Source: Robbsia sp. KACC 23696
GTDB lineage: Bacteria > Pseudomonadota > Gammaproteobacteria > Burkholderiales > Burkholderiaceae
Length of the DNA stretch: 64,000 bases
Direction of reading: 5' to 3'
Assembly (NCBI RefSeq): GCF_039852015.1
Contig: NZ_CP156627.1
Location: 124,001-188,000 of the forward strand
A model generated the notes under the pieces. It was not told the origin of the DNA. It was given only the letters and a program-made list of their open reading frames with translations, and did no database searches. How positions within the stretch are numbered: position 1 is the first letter of the stretch; the number at the start of each line of letters is the position of its first letter. This document shows, in pieces, positions 8,922 to 17,571 of the stretch. Made by a program: the position numbers and the translations under genes.

Positions 8922-10136
8922 TTAACGCCCTTCCTCGCGACGCCGGCTTCCCAGCACCGCTAGCGCAAGGGCACCCACGCCGAGTGCCGCGATGGCGATC
9001 CATAACGCCATCGCGAAGGATCCCGTATGCGCCGCGATAGGCGCCGCCACCAGCGGACCTACAATCTGCCCCAATCCATAGGAGCCGGTTGCATAGCCCA
9101 TCAACCCGGCCGCCGCGTCGCCATGCAATCGACGTGCCTCTCGCATCCCAAATAAAGTGATCGCCGTAAACGGCAAACCCAGCAAGAGGCTGCCAACGCC
9201 GAGACCCAGGGCCGTTGGAAACACAATCCCCAGCAAGATACCCAAGCCTTGAATGAGATAACTCCCGGCCAATAGAAGCCGGTTATCCCACGACAAAGGA
9301 CAGCGCGAAGCGAGCAGCGCACCGACGATCAGCGCCATCCCGAAAATTGGCCAAAACAAATCCGGCCAGGGTGATCCCGGCAAGGCCTGACGCGCGATCA
9401 CCGGCAGGAACGTGGCGGTAATGATGTAGCCGAAACCGGCCAGACCGTACAACAGAATCAGCCACGCAGCGTCCGCCCGCACGGTCATCGCACTCGCCGT
9501 CGCTTGGCGCACCGGATTCACGGCCGCCTGCGCGTGCGGCACGGATGGCGATACCGCGCTAAACGCCTTCCCTACCAGCGCAGAGGCCAACGCGGCGCAT
9601 AGCGCAAAGCCCACCCACACCGTGGGCGCCGATACCTGTGCCGACGCGGCAGCTGCACCCAGCAGGCCTGTCGCGACGATACCGAGACCTGGCCCGGTAT
9701 AGATCACTCCGCTCCACCGATGCGCATTCAGTTCGCTCAGCCGCTTGAGGCCCCACTGCGAGGCGAAAACGAAGGTACAGGCACTGACGGCTCCCGCGAT
9801 GAAGCGAATCACGACCCAGGCCCAAAATTGATGAACGAGGCCCATCGCCAACATCAAGGCCACCGTCGACGCCAGTCCGTAGCGCACCATTCGGTGGTGA
9901 GCCAGGCGTATCGCGGCGCACGACAAGGCGCCCACCAGATAACCGGCGTAATTGCTCGATGCGAGCCAGCCGCCTTCCCGGATAGTGAGCGCGCCACTCT
10001 TCAGCATCAACGGCAGCAAGGGCGTAAACGCGAAACGACCGATACCCAAGGCCACCGCCAGCGCGATCGCACACGCCAGTGCGGTGTCACGCGCCGCATG
10101 GATCGACAAGGAGGGAGCCTCCGCACGCGTTGCCAT
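8922..10136 (-). CDS. MFS transporter, YbfB/YjiJ-like
   Basis: Twelve-helix major facilitator of 404 aa. The N-terminal signature ALAVALGIGRFAFTPLLPLML, followed by ..GWLASSNYAGYLVGAL, is characteristic of the YbfB/YjiJ family, whose substrates are mostly unknown. Start ATG 10136 (MATRAEAP) is chosen because the in-frame extension up to 10223 would run into the promoter of the divergent LysR gene; GGTGG lies upstream. The MFS/LysR divergent pair implies that the regulator controls this transporter. Confidence 0.88.
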   Translation of the reverse strand: MATRAEAPSLSIHAARDTALACAIALAVALGIGRFAFTPLLPLMLKSGALTIREGGWLASSNYAGYLVGALSCAAIRLAHHRMVRYGLASTVALMLAMGLVHQFWAWVVIRFIAGAVSACTFVFASQWGLKRLSELNAHRWSGVIYTGPGLGIVATGLLGAAAASAQVSAPTVWVGFALCAALASALVGKAFSAVSPSVPHAQAAVNPVRQATASAMTVRADAAWLILLYGLAGFGYIITATFLPVIARQALPGSPWPDLFWPIFGMALIVGALLASRCPLSWDNRLLLAGSYLIQGLGILLGIVFPTALGLGVGSLLLGLPFTAITLFGMREARRLHGDAAAGLMGYATGSYGLGQIVGPLVAAPIAAHTGSFAMALWIAIAALGVGALALAVLGSRRREEGR

Positions 10137-10232
10137 GAATCCACCACCGTAAGGAACATGAATGCATTCTAGCTTGACCATCACATCCCGAAAAATGAAT
10201 AATGGAGATACTATGAATCTCAAAATGTGATC

Positions 10233-11123
10233 ATGGACTTATCGGCTTTGACGATTTTCCGGGCGGTCGTCCGGGAAAACGGCGTGACGCGGGCGGCCGC
10301 GAAGCTCAATCGCGTGCAATCGAACGTGACGACGCGGATCCGGCAACTCGAAGAAACGCTCGGAACCGATCTTTTCGTTCGGGAAGGGCGCCGACTCATA
10401 CTGACGCCGGCCGGCGAGACGCTGTTGCCTTATGCGGAGCGGCTGCTCGCGCTCGCGGACGAAGCGCGGAATGCGGTGACCGAGAATCGGCCGCAAGGGC
10501 GATTACGATTGGGCACGATGGAGAGCACGGCTGCGCGTCGGCTGCCCCGGGTTCTCGCGCGCTATCACCAGCGCTGGCCCGAAGTCGAATTGGAATTGGC
10601 GCAAGGCATTACCCGTGCATTGATCGACAGCGTGCGGGCATTCGAATTGGACGCGGCGCTGATTGCCCGCCCCATCGAGCCCGATGCCTTGCCGGTCGAG
10701 CACTTCGAATCGGTGCCCGTCTTTCGTGAAGAACTGGTGCTGCTGACGCCGAGTGGACGGCAGCCGCTCGAGCCGACGCGCAACGGGGTCGGACCGACAC
10801 TGGTGGCATTCGAGCGCGGCTGCGCCTATCGCTCCTACGCCATACGCTGGTTCGAATTGCAGGGAATCCGCCCGGCAAGAGTGCTGGAGCTGGGCTCCTA
10901 TCATCCGATCGTCGCCTGCGTCGCCGCTGGCGCGGGCGTGGCGATCGCCCCCCGCTCGGTGCTGGAACTGTCTTCGCTCGATGGGGAGGTCGACTTGCAT
11001 CCGATCGGTGCGCTGGGGCGGGTGGATACCTTGCTGATTTGGCGTAAAGGGCAATCTTCCGCATCGCTGAACGCGTTGCGGGATCTTCTGCAAGGAGAAA
11101 CGGCTTCGACCCAGCCATTCTGA
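10233..11123 (+). CDS. LysR family transcriptional regulator
   Basis: DNA-binding regulator of 296 aa. The N-terminus is the LysR winged helix (LSALTIFRAVVRENGVTRAAAKLNRVQSNVTTRIRQLEETLGTDLFVREGR). The rest is a type 2 periplasmic-binding-like effector domain: GRLRLGTMES, the ARVLELGSYHPIVACVAAGAGVAIAPRSVL segment. A GTG at 10227 would add two residues; ATG 10233 is used here. It is divergent from the MFS gene with 96 bases between starts, where the usual T-N11-A sites would be expected. Inducer unknown. Confidence 0.94.
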   Translation: MDLSALTIFRAVVRENGVTRAAAKLNRVQSNVTTRIRQLEETLGTDLFVREGRRLILTPAGETLLPYAERLLALADEARNAVTENRPQGRLRLGTMESTAARRLPRVLARYHQRWPEVELELAQGITRALIDSVRAFELDAALIARPIEPDALPVEHFESVPVFREELVLLTPSGRQPLEPTRNGVGPTLVAFERGCAYRSYAIRWFELQGIRPARVLELGSYHPIVACVAAGAGVAIAPRSVLELSSLDGEVDLHPIGALGRVDTLLIWRKGQSSASLNALRDLLQGETASTQPF

Positions 11124-11131
11124 AAAGCGTA

Positions 11132-12133
11132 CTACTGCGCTTGCCCTGCCGCGGCGGCGTTCACCAATCGACTAAGCTCGTTTGCGCGCCGGGCGTTATC
11201 GGTCAGTCCGCTAAACGTCCGCGTGATGAACGCGCTGGGAAGGCCGTCCATGCACGCTTGGACCACACGCATGCCGGTCGCCATCGTCTGATGATGTTCT
11301 CCCCCGGTCCCGTTGATCGCTATCTGATACGCTTCGAAGCCTTTCGCTTTGACGGCATCGACGTAGGCGGTCTGCGTATTGAACGGCACATTACTGTCGG
11401 ACGTCGAGCTTACCGCAAACAGACGGAAGCCCGGCATCGGCTTGATGTCGTCGATATGATCGATCGGATCCCAGACGTTTTGAAAAGACGTGCCTGTCGC
11501 ATCGACGCTCTGTCCTTTCATCTGGGCGCGTAATTTGACATTCAATACGCCGGACGTCGGCACCGCGCACAATACGTCGCTGCGTTCGGCGATCAGGGCG
11601 CCGACTAGACCGCCCCCGCCGCTTTGACCGATCAGCGCCACTTCTTTTATGTGGAACCGCTGCTTCAGCTTATCGATCGCCGCATTGACTACCTGCGTCT
11701 CATAATGCTGGCGCCGTTTGTTCTGATCACCACTCGATCCATCGGTGCCAGGCCGAGCCAAAAGGACCCAGGCGAGGTGGTCTCGCGATTGTTCTTGTGC
11801 CGCCTCGTCGTAAAGATCCTGCGGCGTTCGCTTCGCATAACGGGCCCCCGCGGCATGCCCCGAGATCCAATCTCCTTCCATCGCGATAATCGCACGCTGG
11901 GCTTTCCCTTCTGCGAAATCACTGGAAGGATAGTATTTAATGCACTCGCCGAACCCCTCCCCCTGCACCCACACCGTATCGCGCTTTTGGGAACAGGCCT
12001 CCTCAGTGGAGGTGGATCCGGACATTAACTCCGATGCGCTGAACGGCTCGTTCAAACCGTAGTTCTTAACCTGCGTGGCGCAGCCACTCAATAGCATGAT
12101 CGCTAGGAAACCGCCATGGACAAACGCCTTCAA
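11132..12133 (-). CDS. Lipoprotein alpha/beta hydrolase-like protein
   Basis: Predicted exported lipoprotein of 333 aa. With a TTG start at 12133, which has a strong AAGGAG 8 bases upstream, the protein opens MKAFVHGGFLAIMLLSGCATQ, a short signal peptide with lipobox LSGC and lipidated Cys18. The mature part looks like an alpha/beta hydrolase or dienelactone-hydrolase-like fold: nucleophile elbow GQSGGGG after KEVALI, the DSNVPF region for the acid, and GEHHQT near the end as a plausible His. The frame stays open to 12304, but the strong ribosome site argues for the TTG. Converges with the LysR gene, with an 8-base gap. Substrate unknown. Confidence 0.72.
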   Translation of the reverse strand: MKAFVHGGFLAIMLLSGCATQVKNYGLNEPFSASELMSGSTSTEEACSQKRDTVWVQGEGFGECIKYYPSSDFAEGKAQRAIIAMEGDWISGHAAGARYAKRTPQDLYDEAAQEQSRDHLAWVLLARPGTDGSSGDQNKRRQHYETQVVNAAIDKLKQRFHIKEVALIGQSGGGGLVGALIAERSDVLCAVPTSGVLNVKLRAQMKGQSVDATGTSFQNVWDPIDHIDDIKPMPGFRLFAVSSTSDSNVPFNTQTAYVDAVKAKGFEAYQIAINGTGGEHHQTMATGMRVVQACMDGLPSAFITRTFSGLTDNARRANELSRLVNAAAAGQAQ

Positions 12134-12457
12134 CGAATCACTCCTTTTATAATTTTTTTTCTGAAACATTCCGCGCGCGATTCGGCATCGCGACCGCCGC
12201 GCGCGCCAATCATACCGAATATCCACGATGCGATAGTCAATGAAAGCATAGGGTATTTTCTCGCGCCGTGACACAAAGAAATGCGCAGGAAAGCGGCATC
12301 TCAAAAAGACGATTTAATCGACGGCGTCGCTCGGAAAGGCGGCGCTTGTGGATTTTATCGCGTCCATTTTGTTACAACACCGCAACAGCGGTAGAATTCG
12401 CCTTCGACACCGTCCACTGTAGTATTCTTAGCGCCAGCATATAAGGCGGTGACAGGC
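12134..12457. other. Intergenic region between divergent genes (hydrolase and diguanylate cyclase)
   Basis: 324 bases without a convincing gene. Near its left end an A/T-rich tract (TTATAATTTTTTTT on the plus strand) lies just before the hydrolase ribosome site. Near its right end is the promoter candidate listed at 12369. The middle shows no ORF with family likeness, no repeat and no RNA fold that I could recognise. Confidence 0.5.
12369..12397 (+). promoter_or_regulatory. Candidate sigma-70 promoter of the diguanylate cyclase gene
   Basis: TTGTTA at 12369-12374 and TAGAAT at 12392-12397 are separated by exactly 17 bases and match the sigma-70 consensus at 4 of 6 and 5 of 6 positions. The start codon at 12458 lies 61 bases downstream. 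Seen by eye only. Confidence 0.45.
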
Positions 12458-13693
12458 ATGATTCGCTCAGGTGCGATTGCAGAAAAACAGACGTTCCCGC
12501 TCGATGTATTGGCCGAATCCGAGCTTTCGCGTTCCGGCTTTCGCTTACGATTTCCCGACGCGCTAGAAACCCGATACTGGCGTGATATCGCCGCCGAACG
12601 CCTCCGCGACCTTCGCTTCATTGCCATTTGGGGCGTTGCCGGCTATCTATTTTTCGGCATATTGCTGAACCTGTTTGTCGTCCAGGATCCCAACTGGGGA
12701 GGCGTCGCGATCCAGCTGTGCGGTGCCAGCCTTCTGGTGCTTGCGATAAGCAACCTCGCCTTGCGCGACAGGGTTGCCGTCACCGCGCGTGAAATCGCGC
12801 TTCTCGTCTGCTGCCTGGCATGCAGTCTGGGGGCGATCCTGGTCGTCTCGTGCAAACCTGGCCCAGTGACCTTACGCGATTTTCTGCTCTCGATATCCCC
12901 CGCCAGTTTCGTCTTGATATTCGTGCGCCTCCGCTTTCACCAAGCGACGGCATTTTTCCTGATCAATATCGCGGTCTATGCACTGGCGGTGTTCAGCCGG
13001 CAGGAAATAAGCCATGACGACGCTACCTTTCTGATCGGCTTTATGACGACGCTGCTGATTCCCGCGCTAATCGGTAGCCACGGTTTCGAGCGCGCTTTGC
13101 GTCGGATTTATCTGCATCGCTTGTTGGAGCAGTTACGCAACGACACGCTTGCGGCACAGAACGTCACCCTCACCGGCCTCTCCTACACGGACCCGCTGAC
13201 CCGCATCGCCAACCGGCGCAAGCTCGACGAAGCGCTGTCTGAGCTGGTGATGCAGCCCGGCGCAACGGGCACCATGTTGCTTGTCGATATCGATTGGTTC
13301 AAGGCATTCAACGATCGATATGGTCATCTTGCCGGCGACGCCTGCCTCTGTCATGTTGCGGCCTGCCTGTCGTCACATTTACGCGGCGCCGATCTGCTGG
13401 CGCGCTTCGGCGGCGAGGAGTTCGCGATCTTGCTGGCGGAATCGAATGTCGTGGATGCCACGGAAACGGCGGAGCAGTTGCGCGAAGCGGTGCAGAATTT
13501 GCACTTTGTCGTGCGAGATCAGCACGTGAATGTGACGATCAGCATCGGCGTCGCGGTCCATCACGGCATGAGCACATCGGACGCGCTGATCGGCGCCGCC
13601 GACAAGGCGTTGTATGCGGCAAAACACGCCGGGCGCAATCGAGTGAGCATCGCCGGCGCCGAAGTCGAGTTATTGGGACGCCGCGTCGGCTAG
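12458..13693 (+). CDS. Membrane-bound diguanylate cyclase (GGDEF)
   Basis: Makes cyclic di-GMP from two GTP. 411 aa. The N-terminal half holds about six hydrophobic helices (for example IAIWGVAGYLFFGILLNLFVV and IALLVCCLACSLGAILVV), probably a membrane sensor; no known sensor family is recognised. The C-terminal GGDEF domain starts near LTGLSYTDPLTRIANRR. The signature reads FGGEEF (about residue 317), an active variant. An inhibitory I-site RGAD sits exactly five residues before GGEEF, so product inhibition is likely. No EAL domain. ATG 12458 is preferred over an in-frame GTG at 12449. A sigma-70 promoter candidate lies upstream and a terminator downstream, so it is likely monocistronic. Confidence 0.94.
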   Translation: MIRSGAIAEKQTFPLDVLAESELSRSGFRLRFPDALETRYWRDIAAERLRDLRFIAIWGVAGYLFFGILLNLFVVQDPNWGGVAIQLCGASLLVLAISNLALRDRVAVTAREIALLVCCLACSLGAILVVSCKPGPVTLRDFLLSISPASFVLIFVRLRFHQATAFFLINIAVYALAVFSRQEISHDDATFLIGFMTTLLIPALIGSHGFERALRRIYLHRLLEQLRNDTLAAQNVTLTGLSYTDPLTRIANRRKLDEALSELVMQPGATGTMLLVDIDWFKAFNDRYGHLAGDACLCHVAACLSSHLRGADLLARFGGEEFAILLAESNVVDATETAEQLREAVQNLHFVVRDQHVNVTISIGVAVHHGMSTSDALIGAADKALYAAKHAGRNRVSIAGAEVELLGRRVG

Positions 13694-13762
13694 AAGCGGC
13701 ACGCTGAAAAGCGCGGTCTCGACACGCACTTTCCATCCTGAAAAACGTATTCCGAGACGCGC

Positions 13763-13785
13763 GGCGGTGGCTCGAGCCGCCTTTT
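13763..13785 (+). terminator. Rho-independent terminator-like hairpin after the diguanylate cyclase gene
   Basis: GGCGG (13763-13767) pairs with CCGCC (13777-13781) around a nine-base loop and is followed directly by TTTT. It lies 70 bases past the cyclase stop and just before the convergent kinase-like gene. The stem is short and the T-run is only four, so strength is uncertain. Confidence 0.45.
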
Positions 13786-13803
13786 GCGCTTAGAACGGCC
13801 AGT

Positions 13804-14301
13804 TCAGACCGAAGCGACAAACTGCGCTAATTCAGCGCCCGTCCGCAAAATGCGCGTCTCTCGCGGAAAGTGCGCAACGATCGTTGCATGCGCGGCGCGG
13901 CTGCTCGAACCCCGACGCGTGCCATAGCTTTCAGCCCATTGCACCAAAGCGGCGAGGCCCGCGTCCGTGCCGCCGCGACGGACACCCCGTTGCCGGATGT
14001 TCGTGACGCACTCGTCCTCAGAGAGGTCCAACCAGATCAGCGCGGTCGCACTCGCTAACGCGACATCGACGAGCCAGCCGTAAATCCCTTCGATGACCCA
14101 TGCCTCGCCGCTGGCGAGGTCTTGGACTTGCTGCAATGCCTCGGTGCGGTCGCGCGCGACGTTGAAACCGCCGGGCATCCAATGGATCAAATCGAGATCC
14201 ACCCACGCTGTGGAGAGCCGCGCGGCCAGTCGCGCCGCGAGCCAACTCTTTCCGGACCCGGCATTGCCAATAATGATGGTACGGCGCAGATCGATGGACA
14301 T
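13804..14301 (-). CDS. P-loop NTPase, adenylate kinase/topology-modulation (FlaR-like) family
   Basis: Small nucleotide-binding protein of 165 aa. It begins MSIDLRRTIIIGNAGSGKSWLAARLA, with Walker A GNAGSGKS, then VDLDLIHWMPGGFNVARDR, a pattern seen in proteins annotated as adenylate kinases or DNA topology modulation protein FlaR. LIWLDLSEDECVTNIRQRGVRRG provides the Arg-rich lid. The protein is shorter than true Adk (about 214 aa) and lacks the AMP-binding pattern, so it is probably a nucleotide or small-molecule kinase of unknown target. ATG 14301 is used; an in-frame TTG at 14313 adds four residues. Confidence 0.8.
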   Translation of the reverse strand: MSIDLRRTIIIGNAGSGKSWLAARLAARLSTAWVDLDLIHWMPGGFNVARDRTEALQQVQDLASGEAWVIEGIYGWLVDVALASATALIWLDLSEDECVTNIRQRGVRRGGTDAGLAALVQWAESYGTRRGSSSRAAHATIVAHFPRETRILRTGAELAQFVASV

Positions 14302-14452
14302 CGGATTCGGCAATGAACGGGATGCACGGCATTATGCGACAAGTTCCTGCCGTGGGATGCGCGCCGCGACAGGCTTTATCGATGCGATACAATCCATCGC
14401 CGTATCACGCGACGGCATCGACCTGCCGCTGGCCATGGATGGAGCATCACCA

Positions 14453-15076
14453 ATGAAGTTGTTTTCAAGAATCGTCGTCGTGCTGTTGCCGATCGCCCTA
14501 TCGGCATGCGCCTGGACGAGCGGCTGGACCGGTACCCCGCATTACACGCTCATCACGCCGATGGCATCGGCCGCCAATACGGCGAAAACGGCTGATTTCG
14601 CGCTCAATATCCTTCCAATCGGCATTCCCGCCCCGATGGAGAGCACGAATATGGTCATCCGCCGTGGTCCGACGCAAACGGAAGTGCTGCAATCGGCACA
14701 TTGGAGCGCGACGTTCAGCGAGGAACTTCGTGCAGCCGTCTCCCTGCAGCTTGCAAACACCTTGCGCGCGCAGGACATCGCGGGTCTGCAAACGTCTCCG
14801 TGGAATCGCGTCGTCGACGTGAAACTGCAGATTCGGCGGTTCGACAGCTGGCTCGGCCACTCGGTCGCGATCGACGCCGCGTGGAGCGCCACGATGACAA
14901 AGGACGGTGCGAAAAATCCGCTTCTGATCTGCAGCGAGACCATCGAACAGCCCGCTCCTGGCGGCCTGAGCAATCTGGTTGGCGCACAACAGGCGGCCGT
15001 CCAAGCGCTGAGCGCGAAAATGGGTGCCGAGATTCAGGCCTGGATCACCACCGGACGCAACGACTGCGTCAACTGA
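14453..15076 (+). CDS. PqiC/YmbA-type outer-membrane lipoprotein (orphan)
   Basis: Lipoprotein of 207 aa with signal peptide MKLFSRIVVVLLPIALSAC, lipobox LSAC and lipid Cys19. The mature part follows the PqiC/ABC-transport auxiliary pattern: HYTLITP near the N-terminus, LNILPIGIPAP, NMVIRRGPTQTEVLQSAHWSA, LRAAVSLQLANTL and VDVKLQIRRFDSW. PqiC family lipoproteins are outer-membrane partners of PqiAB MCE-type lipid-transport systems. Here no pqiA or pqiB neighbour is present, so it is an orphan copy or serves a system elsewhere. GGAG sits 11 bases before the ATG; longer in-frame starts would lose the signal peptide. Confidence 0.82.
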   Translation: MKLFSRIVVVLLPIALSACAWTSGWTGTPHYTLITPMASAANTAKTADFALNILPIGIPAPMESTNMVIRRGPTQTEVLQSAHWSATFSEELRAAVSLQLANTLRAQDIAGLQTSPWNRVVDVKLQIRRFDSWLGHSVAIDAAWSATMTKDGAKNPLLICSETIEQPAPGGLSNLVGAQQAAVQALSAKMGAEIQAWITTGRNDCVN

Positions 15077-15182
15077 AACGCGCCCCGCGCGTCGCGCGCT
15101 GCAGCGCCGCTTCGCCTCGCCTTTCCCCAATAACAACGCGTGAACTAGACCGTTTGGCCAGGTCTGGCACGCGCGCCCCATT

Positions 15183-15202
15183 TACTGTATATTTATACAG
15201 TA
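15183..15202. promoter_or_regulatory. LexA/SOS box
   Basis: CTGTATATTTATACAG (core 15185-15200) has both CTGT and ACAG half-sites with the standard eight-base spacer. The flanking bases extend it to TA...TA, so the 20-bp element differs from the E. coli consensus only in the central A/T bases. It is 25 bases before the ATG of the 89-aa gene at 15228, the usual place for LexA repression. It is a palindrome, but the only start codon close enough is that gene. Confidence 0.8.
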
Positions 15203-15227
15203 TTGGAGCACCAACTGGGAGGCGAAG

Positions 15228-15497
15228 ATGGAACACCTTATTCGAGTCGTCAACGAACGAGACCGTCAATTGCTGGAGTGGCTGCGAGAACAGGTCGGTG
15301 ACAAGCGGCTGGAAGCGGCCGCTTATCGCCTCGGTTCGGACGATCGCCCGAAACCGTACGTCTCCGCGGTGTGCCGTTACCTCGGACTGAAACCGCCCGC
15401 TTTACGCGCCTTGCCCGCGCAGCGGGCCCGTTACGCGGTCGCCGACCACTATCTGGCCGTCATGCGGGAGAGTCTCGGGCGAAAACCTGTCTCTTAG
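15228..15497 (+). CDS. Unidentified 89-aa protein, predicted SOS-induced
   Basis: Not recognised as a named family. The product is small, charged and probably all-helical: it opens MEHLIRVVNERDRQLLEWLR and has a later segment PYVSAVCRYLGLKPPALRAL that could be a small helix-turn-helix-like or winged motif. There is no signal peptide or membrane helix. GGGAGGCGAAG precedes the ATG. The LexA box 25 bases upstream predicts induction by DNA damage. Its stop codon overlaps by three bases the stop of the convergent GNAT gene. It could be a DNA-binding or checkpoint protein, but that is inference from regulation and size only. Confidence 0.75.
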   Translation: MEHLIRVVNERDRQLLEWLREQVGDKRLEAAAYRLGSDDRPKPYVSAVCRYLGLKPPALRALPAQRARYAVADHYLAVMRESLGRKPVS

Positions 15498-16069
15498 CCC
15501 GCCGCAACGGCGGCGGCAGGCGTCTCCGTGAGCGAGGACAGGGCGACGGCCGGTGGAGCGGACGTTTCGTCCATCGGCTTCAGCCGTGCCATCGATATGG
15601 CGCAGCGATAACCTCCCGCGCCGAATCCGTAGGAAGGATGGATGCCTTCGCGTGCGAAGCCCAGCGATTCGTACAGTCGGATCGCCGCGACATGGGCTTC
15701 CCAGACGGTAATTTCCAGTCGGGACAGCGCGAGCCACTGATCCGACCATTCGATCGCCTTGGTCAGTAAAGCGCGACCGATGCCCTTGCGCCGGTAGTCA
15801 CGGCGTACGCATAGTCCGATGGACCCGACGTGGCGTCGCATCGGCTGAAAACTGTCATTGCCGATCTCGATAAAGGCCACCAACTCGTTGCTGTTCGAGC
15901 GTTGCGCCACGATGAACAGACCGAGGCCTTCCGCCCGCTTGATCTTATTGCGCCACCATTCGGTGGACGGCAATAAAGGGCAGGCATAGCCCCAAGCGGC
16001 CTCGTCATCGGCGGTCAGGACGCGTAACGCGTCCGCGTCGGCCGGATCGGCCCTACGCAAGAAGTACAT
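15494..16069 (-). CDS. GNAT family N-acetyltransferase
   Basis: Acetyltransferase of 191 aa resembling amino-acid N-acetyltransferases (YhhY-type). Motif A is SIGLCVRRDYRRKGIGRALL (R-R-K-G-I-G acetyl-CoA loop), followed by LEITVWEAHVAAIRLYESLGF. A low-complexity Ala-rich tail (ETPAAAVAAG) ends the protein. ATG 16069 has GGGAGAC upstream and removes five weakly supported residues. It lies 124 bases downstream of the flavin monooxygenase on the same strand, the combination found in Bacillus yxe/ytm sulfur-salvage operons; that link is an inference. Confidence 0.9.
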   Translation of the reverse strand: MYFLRRADPADADALRVLTADDEAAWGYACPLLPSTEWWRNKIKRAEGLGLFIVAQRSNSNELVAFIEIGNDSFQPMRRHVGSIGLCVRRDYRRKGIGRALLTKAIEWSDQWLALSRLEITVWEAHVAAIRLYESLGFAREGIHPSYGFGAGGYRCAISMARLKPMDETSAPPAVALSSLTETPAAAVAAG

Positions 16070-16193
16070 GCTGTCTCCCAACAACGTGATAACCGTGCTG
16101 AGTGTAGTACCCGACGATCACAGTTCCCGCGTTGACGAGAAAGTTCGGCGATTCGGCCTATATCTCGGTGCAACTTCCGCAGCCGATGGAAGG

Positions 16194-17516
16194 TCATTCG
16201 CCGTAGGCGAGCGGCCGAAGCCCCAAATTGCCGCGCAGCGTCTTAGCCTCGTACTCGGTCCGGAACAGGCCACGGCGACGCAATTCCGGCAGGATGAAGG
16301 TGCTGAGGTCGTCCATACCGCCCGGCATAATGGGCGGGCAGATATTAAAACCGTCCGCCGCGCCGGCTCGGAACCATGTTTCCATGTGATCGACGATGTC
16401 CTCGGCCGTCCCCAACACATAGCCCCCGCTATTCCCAGCCGCCATATGTTTGTACATTTCGCGAATCGACATCTGCTTTTCCTTCGCCAATGCGATCAGA
16501 TTCTCCCCGAGGCTTTTCGTGCCGCGCGGCTGAACCTCGGGAAACGGCGCATCGAGATCGTAAGCGCTCAAATCACCGAACGCGTTATACAGCAACGATA
16601 GCCCCATCAGCGGATCGATCAGGTCCTGCAACTGGTCGAATTTCGCCTGCGCCTCTTCGCGCGTCTTGCCGACATAGATCGTGAGACCCGGCATGATCAA
16701 GAGATCCTCGGGGCGTCGACCGTATTTTTCGAGACGCGCCTTGACGTCGTCGTAATACGCCTTCGCCTTCGTCAGGCTGAAGCCGCTGCTATAGATGACA
16801 TCGGCGCTCTTCGCGGCGATCTCCCGTCCTTGCTCGGACGCGCCGGCCTGCACGATGATCGGTCGTCCCTGCGGCGTCCACGCCGAATTCAGCGGACCAC
16901 GTACCTTGAAGTGAGGGCCTTTGTGATGCGGCGTGTGCAGCTTCGCACTGTCATAGAACACGCCGCTCGCCTTGTCGCGTACGAAAGCGTCGGGTTCCCA
17001 ACTGCTCCATAGCGCCTTGACCACGTCGACGAATTCGGCGGCCCGGTCGTAGCGCTCGTCATAGCCCAGATGGGTATCGCGCCCGAAGTTCCATGCTTCC
17101 TGCTCGGACCACGACGTCACCACATTCCATCCCGCCCGGCCCTTGCTGATATGGTCGAGCGACGCATATTTGCGCGCGATGTGAAACGGTTCGTTATAGG
17201 TGGTCGACGCGGTTGCCACCAAACCGATTCGTTCCGTGCAGGCGGCCAATGCGCCCAGCAGCGTCAGCGGCTCGAGCTCGGCATTCTTCATGTCACGCGC
17301 CAGCGAGCCTGGCGGGTCGTCGTTCGAGCGCACGCCCAAACCGTCGGCGAAGAACACCATATCCAAGGCCTCCGCTTCGGCTCGCTTTGCGCTGTCGAGG
17401 AAGTATTCGAACTGGATGGCGCCGTCGCTCGGCACATCGGGATGCCGCCACGCCGCAATGTGGTAACCCAGATAGCGAATCGACAAACCGATCCGCATCG
17501 TTTTCGTCTCTGTCAT
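16194..17516 (-). CDS. LLM-class flavin-dependent monooxygenase (NtaA/SnaA/DszA family)
   Basis: FMNH2-dependent monooxygenase of 440 aa. The start MRIGLSIRYLGYHIAAWRHP matches the NtaA/SnaA/DszA group. Other marks are VFFADGLG, LEPLTLLGALAACTERIGLVATASTTYNEPFHIARKYASLDHISKGRAGWNVVTS and WTPQGRPIIVQAGASEQGREIAA. These enzymes oxidise organosulfur or nitrogen chelate substrates using a separate flavin reductase, which is not visible nearby. The amino-acid ABC importer just upstream on the same strand and the acetyltransferase just downstream suggest salvage of sulfur-containing amino-acid derivatives. ATG 17516 is used; GTG 17528 is in frame four codons earlier. Confidence 0.92.
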   Translation of the reverse strand: MTETKTMRIGLSIRYLGYHIAAWRHPDVPSDGAIQFEYFLDSAKRAEAEALDMVFFADGLGVRSNDDPPGSLARDMKNAELEPLTLLGALAACTERIGLVATASTTYNEPFHIARKYASLDHISKGRAGWNVVTSWSEQEAWNFGRDTHLGYDERYDRAAEFVDVVKALWSSWEPDAFVRDKASGVFYDSAKLHTPHHKGPHFKVRGPLNSAWTPQGRPIIVQAGASEQGREIAAKSADVIYSSGFSLTKAKAYYDDVKARLEKYGRRPEDLLIMPGLTIYVGKTREEAQAKFDQLQDLIDPLMGLSLLYNAFGDLSAYDLDAPFPEVQPRGTKSLGENLIALAKEKQMSIREMYKHMAAGNSGGYVLGTAEDIVDHMETWFRAGAADGFNICPPIMPGGMDDLSTFILPELRRRGLFRTEYEAKTLRGNLGLRPLAYGE

Positions 17517-17571
17517 CTGCTGCCCCACTGAGAAAAAGACAAGCCATTCATGGCCGAAAAATGCCTGCCAC

